A stretch of DNA of 64,000 nt from DASQZK01 sp963732905. Its GTDB lineage: Bacteria; Bacteroidota; Bacteroidia; Bacteroidales; GCA-2748055. Made by a program: the position numbers and the translations under genes. The notes under the pieces are model-generated. The model ran no database searches and was not told the origin of the DNA. It worked only from the letters and a program-made list of their open reading frames with translations. The stretch spans positions 248,001 through 312,000 of the forward strand of contig CAVTBM010000006.1 in NCBI GenBank assembly GCA_963732905.1, read 5' to 3'. Of this stretch, positions 45,001 to 53,073 are shown in pieces; within the stretch, counting starts at the first letter, position 1, and each line of letters begins with the position of its first letter.

Positions 45001-46856
45001 GGATGGCGGATAACCTGGATATCGGAGTACGGATCAACGGATCCTCTGAGCAGTCAGACAATACCGAAATCGAAAAATACTGCTATGGGGACAATCCTGA
45101 AAATTGCGGGATTTACGGAGGCTTGTACCAGTGGAATGAACTGATGAACTATTCGGTAACCGAGAGCAGCCAGGGAATTTGTCCTTCCGGCTGGCACGTG
45201 CCTTCAAACGATGAATGGAAGGAATTGGAAATTGCCCTGGGCATGATTCCTTCAGAGGCCAATACCTATGGAATGCGGGGATCAGACCAGGGTTCAAAAT
45301 TAATGGCGGGCGGTACATCCGGCTTCAATGCACTCATGGCCGGTAAACGCACAGCCGAAGGTACTTATACCAACCTGAATTCCTATTGCACGTATTGGAA
45401 TTCGAGCACTTCCAACCGGACACTCAGTACCACGTTCACTGAAATATATGCCTCCATGACCGATGCAAAGTCGAATGGATTTTCTTTACGTTGCGTTAGT
45501 GATGATTCTTCCACCATCGCTGTTGGAAACGGCTTTGTCCCTGGAGTTGAACTGCCAGGCAGTTACCAGTTCTCCGTAACCCAAACAGTAAATGGCTGTG
45601 AAAGCCCGCCCAAAAATGTAACGTTAAGAATAAATCCGGCACCCCCGGCTGGTGAAAGTATAACTGTTTGTCAGGGAGAGGACGTGCCGGACCTGACGGT
45701 AACAGGCAGTAACATAAGGTGGTACAGCGATTCAGAATTAACCTCATTAGTACACTCAGGTAATATTTTCGCCACAGACAATAACCTTCCCGGAGTCTAT
45801 ATTTATTATGTCACACAAACAATTAATGAATGCCAGAGCCGGGATACAACAGTAACCCTGACAATAAATCCGCACCCCGACAGGCCGGTAACAAGCGATG
45901 TTTCTTTCTGTCAGGACAACATCATTCCCGATCTTACGGCTTCCGGAAATGGTATCCAGTGGTACAGTGATTCAGAATTAACTTCCCCGGTACACTCAGG
46001 TAATGCTTATGCAACGGGCAATACTCTTCCCGGAGTCTATACTTTCTATGTCACACAAACGATTAACGGATGCCCCAGCTTGTCAGAAAAAGTAAGCTTA
46101 ACCATCAGGAGCACTCCCCCAAATCCGGTAGCAGATAATGTATCGGTTTGCCAGAATTCATTCGTACCTGACTTAGTTGCTTCAGGCTCCGGTATCAGAT
46201 GGTATAGTGATTCTTTACTAAATCATTTGGCAGGTACCGGGAATAGTTTCAAGACCGGAATTAATCAGGCAGGGAACTACCGGTATTTTATCACACAAAC
46301 CGTTTTCGATTGTGAAAGCAAAGGAATACCGGTAGATTTATCGATATACGAAATGCCCGAATTGTTCCTGGGGAACGATACGAGCATCATGCTGAATGAA
46401 ACCCTTATTTTGAATGCAGACGATAACTTTAGCGATTATTATTGGTACGACGGTACTGCATTGCCGTCAATTGAGCTTGAGGGTGAAGCATTAGGAGCGG
46501 GAGAACATAAGATTTGGTTGAAAATTACGGATACAAACGGATGCACAGCATCTGATACTCTGATTGTAACCGTTATGAAAGAAGAAACCATTCCCACTGC
46601 AAAATCATCGGAATTTATTCAAATTTATCCGAATCCGGTTTTTAATTCTTTAAATATCAAGTTCCTGAACACGCAAAGAAATAATGTGCAGATCTTCATT
46701 TTAAATGAGACAGGGAATGTACTGATCTTAAAGAAATTTAAACAAACGCATGAAAATGAAATCATTTCACTGGATCTTTCTTCATTAACACAAGGGATAT
46801 ACATTATTAAGATCCTTGATGATGAAATATCATGGTCTGCCAAATTGGTAAAATGA
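42009..46856 (+). CDS. multidomain papain-like (C1) protease with nested FISUMP domains and T9SS sorting signal
   Basis: The 1615-residue protein has an N-terminal hydrophobic signal, a pro-region (about 170-215), and a C1A peptidase domain with Q262, catalytic C268 (GCGSCWAFG), H384 (WWHVLTLVGY) and N425 (LKNSWGKYWG). A calcium-type DxDxDG segment follows (about 467-510). Then come seven Ig-like repeats ending in WY..., GN and YYVTQT. Two of them carry FISUMP (Fibrobacter succinogenes major paralogous) domains inserted at the same loop (about 632-813 and 979-1164). The end (about 1528-1615) is a type A T9SS sorting domain. Repeats 5 and 6 are near-identical, so recently duplicated. Confidence 0.85.
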   Translation: MYTSNSTNHLKELLLLSFIIILITLFGIPGFSQGKTFTLQNEAEQRLEINSVFSKDTILNPFKPVKIISGLAISCDIRLNSDSSLIRIILVDDFFNEFLICEFYPLISPSMNFSISGYAEETALLDNIHPLEIRVVTIDASVILKEISLSGVQKYLRAPLAEKTSQQRSEKISILNENIKKHGMHWIAGETSVSKMTYEEKMQMFGGSVPNLQGLEYYSGGIFELPGNTQDASGEKLGLPFAKEFSWRNRHGQDWMTPVRDQKGCGSCWAFGAVGATELLVNLYFNQHLDLDLSEQDIVSCSGGGSCAGGSPTMALMYISNSGIIEESCFEYNAQELPCSYKCINPSENITIGGQKSLGSPVKDLVKKNIIEGPATVTIHSWWHVLTLVGYKVIEEGDNYYNKYEWVTIQPDDPIIGETVWILKNSWGKYWGDNGYLYLLCDVYDLDLDVLDPPVRSLNYNDSDIRCSDEDGDGYYNWGLGPKPAHCPPCPNEPDGDDSDPCQGPMDAYGNIHSLTPDPIANDTSVTAGNPVPDLTAEGENIIWYTDPGRKFPVQTGNIFNTGLNDPGKYIFYATQTISGCESDIKSVILNIVPEILPPVSENVTIYLGDPVPDLLASGENIKWYGDPNNPLYDNRDGQTYKTVQIGDQLWMAENLNYYSEGSCYYQHDSVSYSKPYGRLYQYNAALNSCPTHWHLSTDDDWIELESFLGMNWEEAVMVGWRGDGIGCKLKEEGSEHWLEQHCETGNESGFTALPGGVGNCTDYYVGLGNFTDFIVATPSSIDNTFIRTLDSGRPIQRAYWPKEDFFASVRCVSNPDEPLFYGNSYKPVYVLPGNYTYYITQTISGFESAPDTVIFTILPEVRPPVVESIRVCDGSQVPDFVAEGHNIRWYGYDDWQLTHPVHEGNTFSTGKRSPGDYYYYVTQTNNNIESLPIMVMLLIKPVPATPLVRDSTFNTGDRKIILEAGGEDVRWYAFPDSLYDSRDSRKYNTVRIGNRLWMADNLDIGVRINGSSEQSDNTEIEKYCYGDNPENCGIYGGLYQWNELMNYSVTESSQGICPSGWHVPSNDEWKELEIALGMIPSEANTYGMRGSDQGSKLMAGGTSGFNALMAGKRTAEGTYTNLNSYCTYWNSSTSNRTLSTTFTEIYASMTDAKSNGFSLRCVSDDSSTIAVGNGFVPGVELPGSYQFSVTQTVNGCESPPKNVTLRINPAPPAGESITVCQGEDVPDLTVTGSNIRWYSDSELTSLVHSGNIFATDNNLPGVYIYYVTQTINECQSRDTTVTLTINPHPDRPVTSDVSFCQDNIIPDLTASGNGIQWYSDSELTSPVHSGNAYATGNTLPGVYTFYVTQTINGCPSLSEKVSLTIRSTPPNPVADNVSVCQNSFVPDLVASGSGIRWYSDSLLNHLAGTGNSFKTGINQAGNYRYFITQTVFDCESKGIPVDLSIYEMPELFLGNDTSIMLNETLILNADDNFSDYYWYDGTALPSIELEGEALGAGEHKIWLKITDTNGCTASDTLIVTVMKEETIPTAKSSEFIQIYPNPVFNSLNIKFLNTQRNNVQIFILNETGNVLILKKFKQTHENEIISLDLSSLTQGIYIIKILDDEISWSAKLVK

Positions 46857-46890
46857 CAAAAATTGACCTAAAACCAATGGAGGCACTATC

Positions 46891-47299
46891 ATGAAATTGA
46901 AAATACTTATATGTATTGGCAGAAAAATCGGACTGTTCACATTACCTTTCCTGATTGCCGGATTAATTCTGAATATTCTGTATCCGGCCAATTTTAGTGT
47001 GAATGGTCCCTCAAATGTTTTAAACTGGCTTTCTTTAATCATCCTGGTCGCCGGTGTTACCATCAGGATCTGGTCAGTTGTTCTGATCTTAACAAAAATC
47101 CCCCGTAAAGAACTCATCACCACCGGATCGTATATCCTGGTCAGGTCTCTTGTGTGACACCAGACCAGGAATCCTGACTGGTTTAGCAGTTTATACCGGA
47201 TCGGGAATTTATTCTTCGGAAGAAGAAAGAATGCTGTCAAAAATTTTCGGTGACGCCTGGGAAAAATATTGCAGAAAAGTAAAACTGTCTTGGTTATGA
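46891..47299 (+). pseudogene. ICMT-family methyltransferase remnant (frameshift and deletion)
   Basis: The first part is open to a TGA at 47155 and encodes 88 residues including TIRIWSV and ITTGSYILVRS, the start of the ICMT methyltransferase motif. A second frame then resumes with IYSSEEERMLSKIFGDAWEKYCRKVKL, the family's tail, and ends at 47297-47299. A deletion and frameshift removed the middle membrane hairpin. This is the window's third ICMT-family locus, after the intact gene and its dead neighbour near 2000. Confidence 0.7.
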
Positions 47300-47883
47300 G
47301 AAGGCAGCCTCATGACAATCCCGCGATATACCGGTTTTTTCACCGTTCTTCCTTTATTCGCCGGCCTCAGATCACTTAGCCTGTTTCTCAAACAATCCGG
47401 GGCTGCCGGTCCGGTAATATTCCAGGATATCGAGGACCTCGTCACCATTAACATCTGGTTGGTGTTGCAGGTACCAGGTGAGGACAATCCATTCCTTTAC
47501 CTCCTATTCCGGAAGTACCGTCCTCACCGTCTATTATCGCTTCATCGATGGATTACATTGGCTGACCGTACCCGTTCTTCAGAATCACTTTTGGGAGTCC
47601 GTGACTTAGCTGTTTAATGATACCGACGAACTGAAGGAGATATGCTGAGAGAACGACAAAGCTGGTTAATCATCTGAAACTCGCTTTTCATTCTGATAAA
47701 TTAGTATCGCTTTATACTTTAATTCTGGAAAAAACCGGAATCCGCAACAAACTCAAATTATACTTTCCGGTCGAAGCCTGAAAAAGGACAGTATTTACAA
47801 AATAAAACGACCGGGGTTTTGGTACCGGTAATTTTAATTAAGTCTTCCTCCCCGTAATTTTAGCACCCTGTCGGGAAAATAAT
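47300..47883. other. gene-remnant zone with no intact gene
   Basis: Two short coding-like pieces are visible. On the minus strand (about 47372-47500), EVKEWIVLTWYLQ followed by DEVLDILEYYRTGS runs between stops. On the plus strand, LFNDTDELKEIC (from about 47609), a frameshift, then KLVNHLKLAFHSDKLVSL running on to YFPVEA (47656-47781). I cannot name either family. Together with the preceding remnant they suggest an eroded gene cluster. Confidence 0.4.
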
Positions 47884-47891
47884 TATATTTG
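47884..47891 (+). promoter_or_regulatory. -7 box for the DUF4380-like gene
   Basis: TATATTTG matches TAnnTTTG, 33 bases upstream of the ATG at 47924. Confidence 0.6.
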
Positions 47892-47923
47892 ACCCTCTTC
47901 AACCACCTAACCAGATATTTAAT

Positions 47924-49120
47924 ATGAAACCTCTGTTTACACTTTTAGTTGTGTTGTGTTTAAGCTTCAGCAATCTTCAGTCACAGGTCGTACCCGTAAA
48001 AGCCGATAGCATTTATTCCTTTGAATTTGCAAACGTTTACTTTGAAGTGAATGCCAATATCGGGGCACATGTCAGCTCTTTCAAGGTCGATGGAACTGAA
48101 ATTCTTGCCACAACCAATGATGACAGTTATTCCTGGGGCTCCACACTCTGGCCCAGCCCGCAAAGTGAATGGACATGGAGTCTATATGGTAACTGGCCAC
48201 CTCCGGCAGCTTTGGATGAAGGCCCATATACCGGTGGTATTGCAGATACAGCTTTTATCCTGACCAGCGCCGTTGATGACGGGCCGCATCTGCAGTTCCG
48301 GAAAACCTTTTCAGCAAGCCTGTCCGACACGTCAGTAACTATCACTTACACCATGATCAATACAGCCTCCACGGCACAAAGTTTTGCACCCTGGGAAGAT
48401 TCCCGCGTACCTCCGGGTGGCCTGAGCTTTTTCCCGCTGGGACAGGGCCCGGTAACCGGTGATGCAGCTTTTGCCGGTTCATTTACAAAGATGAATGATG
48501 ATATTGTATGGTACCAGTATAGCACTGCCAATAATGGAAAAAAAATATTTGCCGACGGGCGTGATGGCTGGCGTGCCCATGTTAATAGTGATGTGTTGTT
48601 TCTGAAACAATTCGGATATGACCTCGATCCGGCCGATGCTGCACCGGGTGAAGGTGAACTGGAAGAATATGTCGCAACCGGATTCCATGAAATCGAGAAC
48701 CAGGGAGCCTATGTAAGCATTCCTGCCGGCGATTCCATTTCCTACACCGTAAAATGGTACGGTCGTCTTATTCCGGGATCCATTGCGGTTGAAAAGGGGA
48801 ACGAAGACCTGTTGCGTTTTACCCGCCGGATCATAGGCCAGGATACCCTGAACACCGGATATGGTAACTCTGCCCTTGCGCCGGGGGAGCTCAAAATCCA
48901 GGTTTTCCCGAATCCGGTAATCGATAATTTAACCATCAGCGGCACCCGTTCATGCGCCTCCTTCAGACTTTTCGATATGACCGGCCGGGAAGTTCTGCAT
49001 CAGTCGGTATACCCGGGTAAGGAAATCAGCCTGGGACAATTTCCGGCAGGGTTGTATGGTTTCGTGGTTACCGAAAACGGAAAAACCGGGACGGGTCAAC
49101 TCATCAAACTCAACCCTTAA
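47924..49120 (+). CDS. secreted DUF4380-like protein with T9SS sorting domain
   Basis: The 398-residue protein has a signal peptide (to about 20). A large beta-rich domain (about 25-310) has a galactose-mutarotase-like plan, typical of DUF4380 (VNANIGAHVSSFKVDGTEIL, then DSYSWGSTLWPSPQSEW and FSASLSDTSVTITYTMINTA). A type A T9SS C-terminal sorting domain ends it (about 327-398; IQVFPNPVIDNLTI). Function of DUF4380 is unknown; similar folds bind or epimerise carbohydrates. It should be secreted through SprA. Confidence 0.75.
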   Translation: MKPLFTLLVVLCLSFSNLQSQVVPVKADSIYSFEFANVYFEVNANIGAHVSSFKVDGTEILATTNDDSYSWGSTLWPSPQSEWTWSLYGNWPPPAALDEGPYTGGIADTAFILTSAVDDGPHLQFRKTFSASLSDTSVTITYTMINTASTAQSFAPWEDSRVPPGGLSFFPLGQGPVTGDAAFAGSFTKMNDDIVWYQYSTANNGKKIFADGRDGWRAHVNSDVLFLKQFGYDLDPADAAPGEGELEEYVATGFHEIENQGAYVSIPAGDSISYTVKWYGRLIPGSIAVEKGNEDLLRFTRRIIGQDTLNTGYGNSALAPGELKIQVFPNPVIDNLTISGTRSCASFRLFDMTGREVLHQSVYPGKEISLGQFPAGLYGFVVTENGKTGTGQLIKLNP

Positions 49121-49173
49121 TATTCGTGTCTGCCGGAAATAATTTCCCGTTGTTCATAAATTCTGTAATCGTT

Positions 49174-49236
49174 TCCCGGGTAAATAAAAGCCCGGGATTT
49201 TTTGGCAGGCTTTTTACAGCCGGGTAAACCCGGCTG
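49174..49236 (+). terminator. two terminator-like hairpins after the DUF4380-like gene
   Basis: TCCCGGG (49174-49180) pairs with CCCGGGA (49191-49197), followed by seven T. Shortly after, ACAGCCGGG-taaa-CCCGGCTGT (49216-49237) is a second perfect hairpin followed by CGATTTT. The first is the better Rho-independent terminator. The rest of 49121-49505 holds no gene I can see. Confidence 0.8.
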
Positions 49237-49505
49237 TCGATTTTGAAAACCGTTTAATATCGGTTAACAAACGAAAGTCGTCTGCTTAAAAGGTGACCAA
49301 AAAATCGAAAGGCAGAGGGAAGTGAGTAAGCAAATCCTGTTTTAAAATTTTGAATTTGAATATTGGGGTTTATTTGTCCCGGATAGCCATTGGGATTGGG
49401 AGTTGAATAAGGAGCCATGAGCTAAAAAAGTTATGGGGAAATTCATCACTCCATCACTTTATATCTTCATCTTCACAACATTTACAAAACCAACGCTTCA
49501 CGAAC

Positions 49506-49946
49506 ATGAATTCAAAACAAGAAAAAGCCATACAAACGTTCAGATCGGGTTACAATTGTGCCCAATCCGTTTTAAAAGCCTTCCTGGATGATTTCGATGC
49601 TGATGTTAAAACAACATTACTACTGACCACCGGATTCGGAGCCGGTATGGGCAGATTACAGAAGACCTGCGGGGCAGTTACCGGATCCTTCATGGTCCTT
49701 GGACTGTATAACGCCAAAACGTTTACCACTAACGAGGAAAGAAATGAAAAGATCCAAAGTATGATACAGGATTTTCACCGCCAGTTTGTGATACGGTACC
49801 ACACCACGGATTGCAAACAATTATTAAACTGTGATTTAAATACGGAGGAGGGGCAGAAATACGCCAGTAAACATAACCTTTTTGAGACAACATGTGAAGA
49901 TTGCGTTTCTCAATCGGTAAAAATCCTGGAAGAAATGATGGAATAG
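49506..49946 (+). CDS. C_GCAxxG_C_C-family redox-type protein
   Basis: The 146-residue protein matches the C_GCAxxG_C_C family. Cysteines are C18 (YNCAQSVL), C55 (TCGAVTG), then C103, C109, C130 and C133. These small proteins probably bind a metal or act in thiol redox, but no function is established. There is no signal peptide, so it is probably cytoplasmic. It has no close partner in the window. Confidence 0.8.
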   Translation: MNSKQEKAIQTFRSGYNCAQSVLKAFLDDFDADVKTTLLLTTGFGAGMGRLQKTCGAVTGSFMVLGLYNAKTFTTNEERNEKIQSMIQDFHRQFVIRYHTTDCKQLLNCDLNTEEGQKYASKHNLFETTCEDCVSQSVKILEEMME

Positions 49947-50270
49947 GACCTGAATTTCGGATCCGGACTTCGTATGGAAACGGTAAGCCGGTGAGCGGGA
50001 TCAGACAGCCCGGTAGGCCCGGATATAGACCGGTGTTACTATTTCTGGTTCTTTCAATAAAGCAGGTACAGGTCCCTGACAGTCAGGCAGACTATTTTCA
50101 AAACAGCTGTTTTTCCGACTTCGGGATTGTTTCTCTTAAAAAATTTTCCTTTCTCCACTCTCTGGTCTTTAGCCGGGGTACAGAAAGGGTTGTTGGAATA
50201 GTAAGATTGTTTTGTGTTAAAACGGCTTCTTTCCTTGTGACACCGACGAAATGGCGGAATAAAAAGTGAG

Positions 50271-50388
50271 GAGAACTTCACTGGGAGTTGCAATAAATCT
50301 CCACGCGAGATGCGATTTTTTCATCCGGAAAAGGCTATGTCATAAGGGAACTCCTTCCTCCCTTCTGCACTTCTTCCCAGCGAAGTTC
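50271..50388. repeat. imperfect inverted repeat, MITE-like
   Basis: GAACTTCACTGGGA (50273-50286) is complementary to TCCCAGCGAAGTTC (50375-50388) apart from one base, and the match extends a few bases outward. Inside is a small hairpin, ATCTC-cacgc-GAGAT. The ~118-base span fits a small non-autonomous element. Confidence 0.45.
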
Positions 50389-50522
50389 TTCCACGAGACA
50401 TGCCTCAAGGTGTATCTCTACAAAAAAACCGGGAAATCCACCCCGCTTTAACATTCTGCCGTATTCTTCCTCACCTCTTAACCTCTTAACTTAAAAACCT
50501 AACATCTTAACCTCGTCAGGGG

Positions 50523-50765
50523 TCAGGGCAGAGTAAGGGGCTTCGTTATTCTTAGGATGTCTTTACTTGAAAAGGGGTCCCTCCCCCGCCTTCCAAACCC
50601 GCCGCCCTTAATGACTTTCATCCCCCAAATCTCAGCGTCCCGTTTTTACCTTTTTGACGAAAAGTTATCAACTCACCCGAAATGATGACATCCATTTTGA
50701 TGAATGTCAGATGAATTCATCATTTTTTTTATCTCACTGCAAAAATATTTCAGCCCTTTTTTGTA
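50523..50765 (+). repeat. 243-base dispersed element, copy A
   Basis: This stretch recurs inverted at 60032-60274. Shared blocks include AAGGGGCTTCGTTATTCT-like sequence, GCCGCCCTTAATGACTTTCA, GACGAAAAGTTATCAACTCA and CTCACTGCAA before a T run. No intact frame is present in either copy, so the element is either non-coding or a decayed mobile element. Confidence 0.8.
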
Positions 50766-51139
50766 TGGGAAAATTTTGTCTCCAAACCGGAACCGGTTAT
50801 CGCTAACGGTTACAAATTGACCGGTCACTGGTTCTCAAGCCAACGGTAACCGATTCCAGTAAATATATGGTCACAGGGAGAGATGCCCAGGGGGGTGTCT
50901 CTTCGAGAAGAATGGATTAAACAGGCGTTCATTCATGGGACATGCTTTGGTGTGTCTCTGCTACCTTGTTTCCCGACGCCGAATTCACGATGAATGATTC
51001 ATCACCCGATATTTTCCTTCCTTCACTTTCACCTTTCATCTTTCGCCTCTTATCCTCCTTCATTCGACATTCATTATTCATTATTCGATATTCATTATTC
51101 TTCTTTTCCCTTTCGCCTTTTGCCTTTCCTCCCGCTTTT

Positions 51140-51502
51140 TCACCACAGATTACGCAGATTATCACAGATTGGGTATCCGGTTTTTTCATAGACGTGAAGC
51201 ATTACGTTTCAACGATTTGGTTTTTTCAATATTCATTATTCTTCTCCTCCCTTTTGCCTTTCCTCCCGCTTTTTCACCACAGATTACGCAGATTATCACA
51301 GATTGGGTATCCGGTTTTTTCATAGACGTGAAGCATTACGTTTCAACGATTTGGTTTTTTCAATATTCATTATTCTTCTTTTCCCTTTCGCCTTTTGCCT
51401 TTCCTCCCGCTTTTTCACCACAGATTACGCAGATTATCACAGATTGGGTATCCGGTTTTTTCATAGACGTGAAGCATTAAATTTCAACGATTTGGTTTTT
51501 TC
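51140..51502 (+). repeat. composite intergenic repeat, copies 9-11
   Basis: Three units at 51140-51227, 51274-51361 and 51416-51502, each followed by an ATTCATT tract and a TTTCGCC tract; unit length is about 134-142. The third copy has its right hairpin arm changed to TTAAATT, which breaks the stem. Bases 51503-51630 continue the tract series (CTCAATCCCT and similar). Confidence 0.9.
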
Positions 51503-51630
51503 AATATTCATTATTCTTCTCCTCCCTTTCGCCTTTCGCCTTTCCACTCAATCCCTCAATCACTCAATCCCTCAATCACTCACTCCCTCACTTTCACCTT
51601 TCATCTTCCCCCATCCTCCCTTCTTTTTCC

Positions 51631-51661
51631 TTTGACAAACCAATAATTGAAAGTAAATTTG
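51631..51661 (+). promoter_or_regulatory. strong Bacteroidota promoter for the HD phosphohydrolase gene
   Basis: TTTG (51631-51634), a 19-base spacer and TAAATTTG (51654-51661) match the TTTG-N19-TAnnTTTG consensus. The GTG start follows 33 bases downstream. Confidence 0.75.
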
Positions 51662-51693
51662 ATTTTTTTTATTCAATCTAAGCTTCAACGAAA

Positions 51694-52950
51694 GTGAGTG
51701 AGCTTCCGGTCAATAAGCGAAAGATCATCAACGATCCGGTTCTGGGTTTTATCAGCTTTCCGTATGAGATCCTTTACGATCTCATTGAACACCCTTACTT
51801 CCAGCGATTACGCAGGATCAAGCAGCTTGGCCTCACCCATTATGTTTACCCGGGCACAAACCATACCCGCTTCCAGCATGCACTTGGGGCATGTTACCTG
51901 ATGGGTTCTGCTATACAGGTCATCCGGTCAAAGGGTCACGAAATCACCGAGGAAGAGGGAGAAGCCGTTATGGCAGCCATACTCCTTCATGACATCGGTC
52001 ACGGCCCGTTTTCCCACGCCCTGGAAAACAGCATCATCAGTGATATTCAGCATGAAGAGCTTTCCCTCCTGTTCATGGAGCAACTGAATGAAGTATTTAA
52101 CGGGCAGCTGGAATTGGCCATCCGCATTTTTCAGGACAAATACCCCAAGCGTTTCCTCCACCAGCTCGTAAGCAGTCAGCTCGATATGGACCGGCTTGAT
52201 TACCTGCGGCGCGACAGTTATTTTTCAGGTGTGACCGAAGGAGTTATCGGTTCCGACCGGATCATCAAGATGCTCAACGTGAAGGATGACCAGCTGGTGA
52301 TTGACATCAAAGGAATCTATTCAACGGAGAAATTCCTGGTGGCTCGCCGCCTGATGTACTGGCAGGTATATTTCCACAAGACCGTTATTTCTGCAGAATC
52401 ACTCCTGGTCATGATCCTGAAAAGAGCCAGAGAGCTTTCCATGTCGGACACAATTCTCTTTGCCACGCCGGCTTTCAGCTATTTTCTTAAAAAAGAGGTA
52501 AGCAAACAGGATTTTAATTCTCAGGATAGACCGCTATTGACCGACCTGTTTAGCCGCCTCGATGATAATGACATTATCAGCTCTGCTAAAGTGTGGTGCG
52601 ATGCAGAGGACAAGATCCTGTCTACACTCTGCCGCAACCTTGTTAACCGGCGACTATTTCGTATTGAAATGAAAAAAGAGCCCTTTAGCGAAGAGAAAAT
52701 ATCAGATCTGAGGAAGATCATCTGCAGTGCATTGGACATCGGGGAAGAAGACAGCCGTTACTTTCTGGTCAGGGGTGAAATCAGTAATCATGCATACAAT
52801 TATATGGATGACCGGATCAAGATTATGCTGAAAAACGGCGAGACGGTAGACATAACCGAGGCGTCCGACATGTTCAATGTAAGTGAGATCTCGAGGAATG
52901 TGACCAAACATTTTTTATGTTATCCGAAAGAATTGAAACAGGCTTTCTGA
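51694..52950 (+). CDS. HD-domain phosphohydrolase (SAMHD1/dGTPase-like family)
   Basis: The 418-residue protein has the HD superfamily signature: H62 in HTRFQHALG, then LLHDIGHGPFSHALE with the HD pair H99-D100 and H103/H108. The overall plan, starting KIINDPVLGFISFPYEI and LRRIKQLG, matches the bacterial SAMHD1-like hydrolases. Substrate is unproven; dNTPs or other nucleotides are plausible. The only sensible start is the GTG at 51694, since an in-frame TAA lies 15 bases upstream and no ATG intervenes. Confidence 0.85.
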   Translation: MSELPVNKRKIINDPVLGFISFPYEILYDLIEHPYFQRLRRIKQLGLTHYVYPGTNHTRFQHALGACYLMGSAIQVIRSKGHEITEEEGEAVMAAILLHDIGHGPFSHALENSIISDIQHEELSLLFMEQLNEVFNGQLELAIRIFQDKYPKRFLHQLVSSQLDMDRLDYLRRDSYFSGVTEGVIGSDRIIKMLNVKDDQLVIDIKGIYSTEKFLVARRLMYWQVYFHKTVISAESLLVMILKRARELSMSDTILFATPAFSYFLKKEVSKQDFNSQDRPLLTDLFSRLDDNDIISSAKVWCDAEDKILSTLCRNLVNRRLFRIEMKKEPFSEEKISDLRKIICSALDIGEEDSRYFLVRGEISNHAYNYMDDRIKIMLKNGETVDITEASDMFNVSEISRNVTKHFLCYPKELKQAF

Positions 52951-53073
52951 ATAAATCCTTAGTTTTGCTGTTTCGAAGCTGCCGGCATAAACCCAGCCAG
53001 GGCATATGAAAACCGTTTCATCCGGGTGTCGGAGGGCTTTGCATTACTGATAATTAAACAAAACCTGTAACAT

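Larger units (their letters stand above)
49947..51137. other. intergenic stretch with repeats, no gene seen
   Basis: Contents in order: a stretch of eroded sequence, an imperfect inverted repeat with arms near 50273-50286 and 50375-50388, the 243-base element (50523-50765), AT-rich sequence, and a simple-sequence tract (about 51000-51130). Open frames in this stretch are short and have low-complexity or non-protein-like translations. Confidence 0.6.

Noticed and set aside
51140..51502. Tandem repeat units as a possible CRISPR array
   Set aside because: Units are 134-142 bases, made of simple-sequence tracts, with no unique spacers of constant length and no cas genes.
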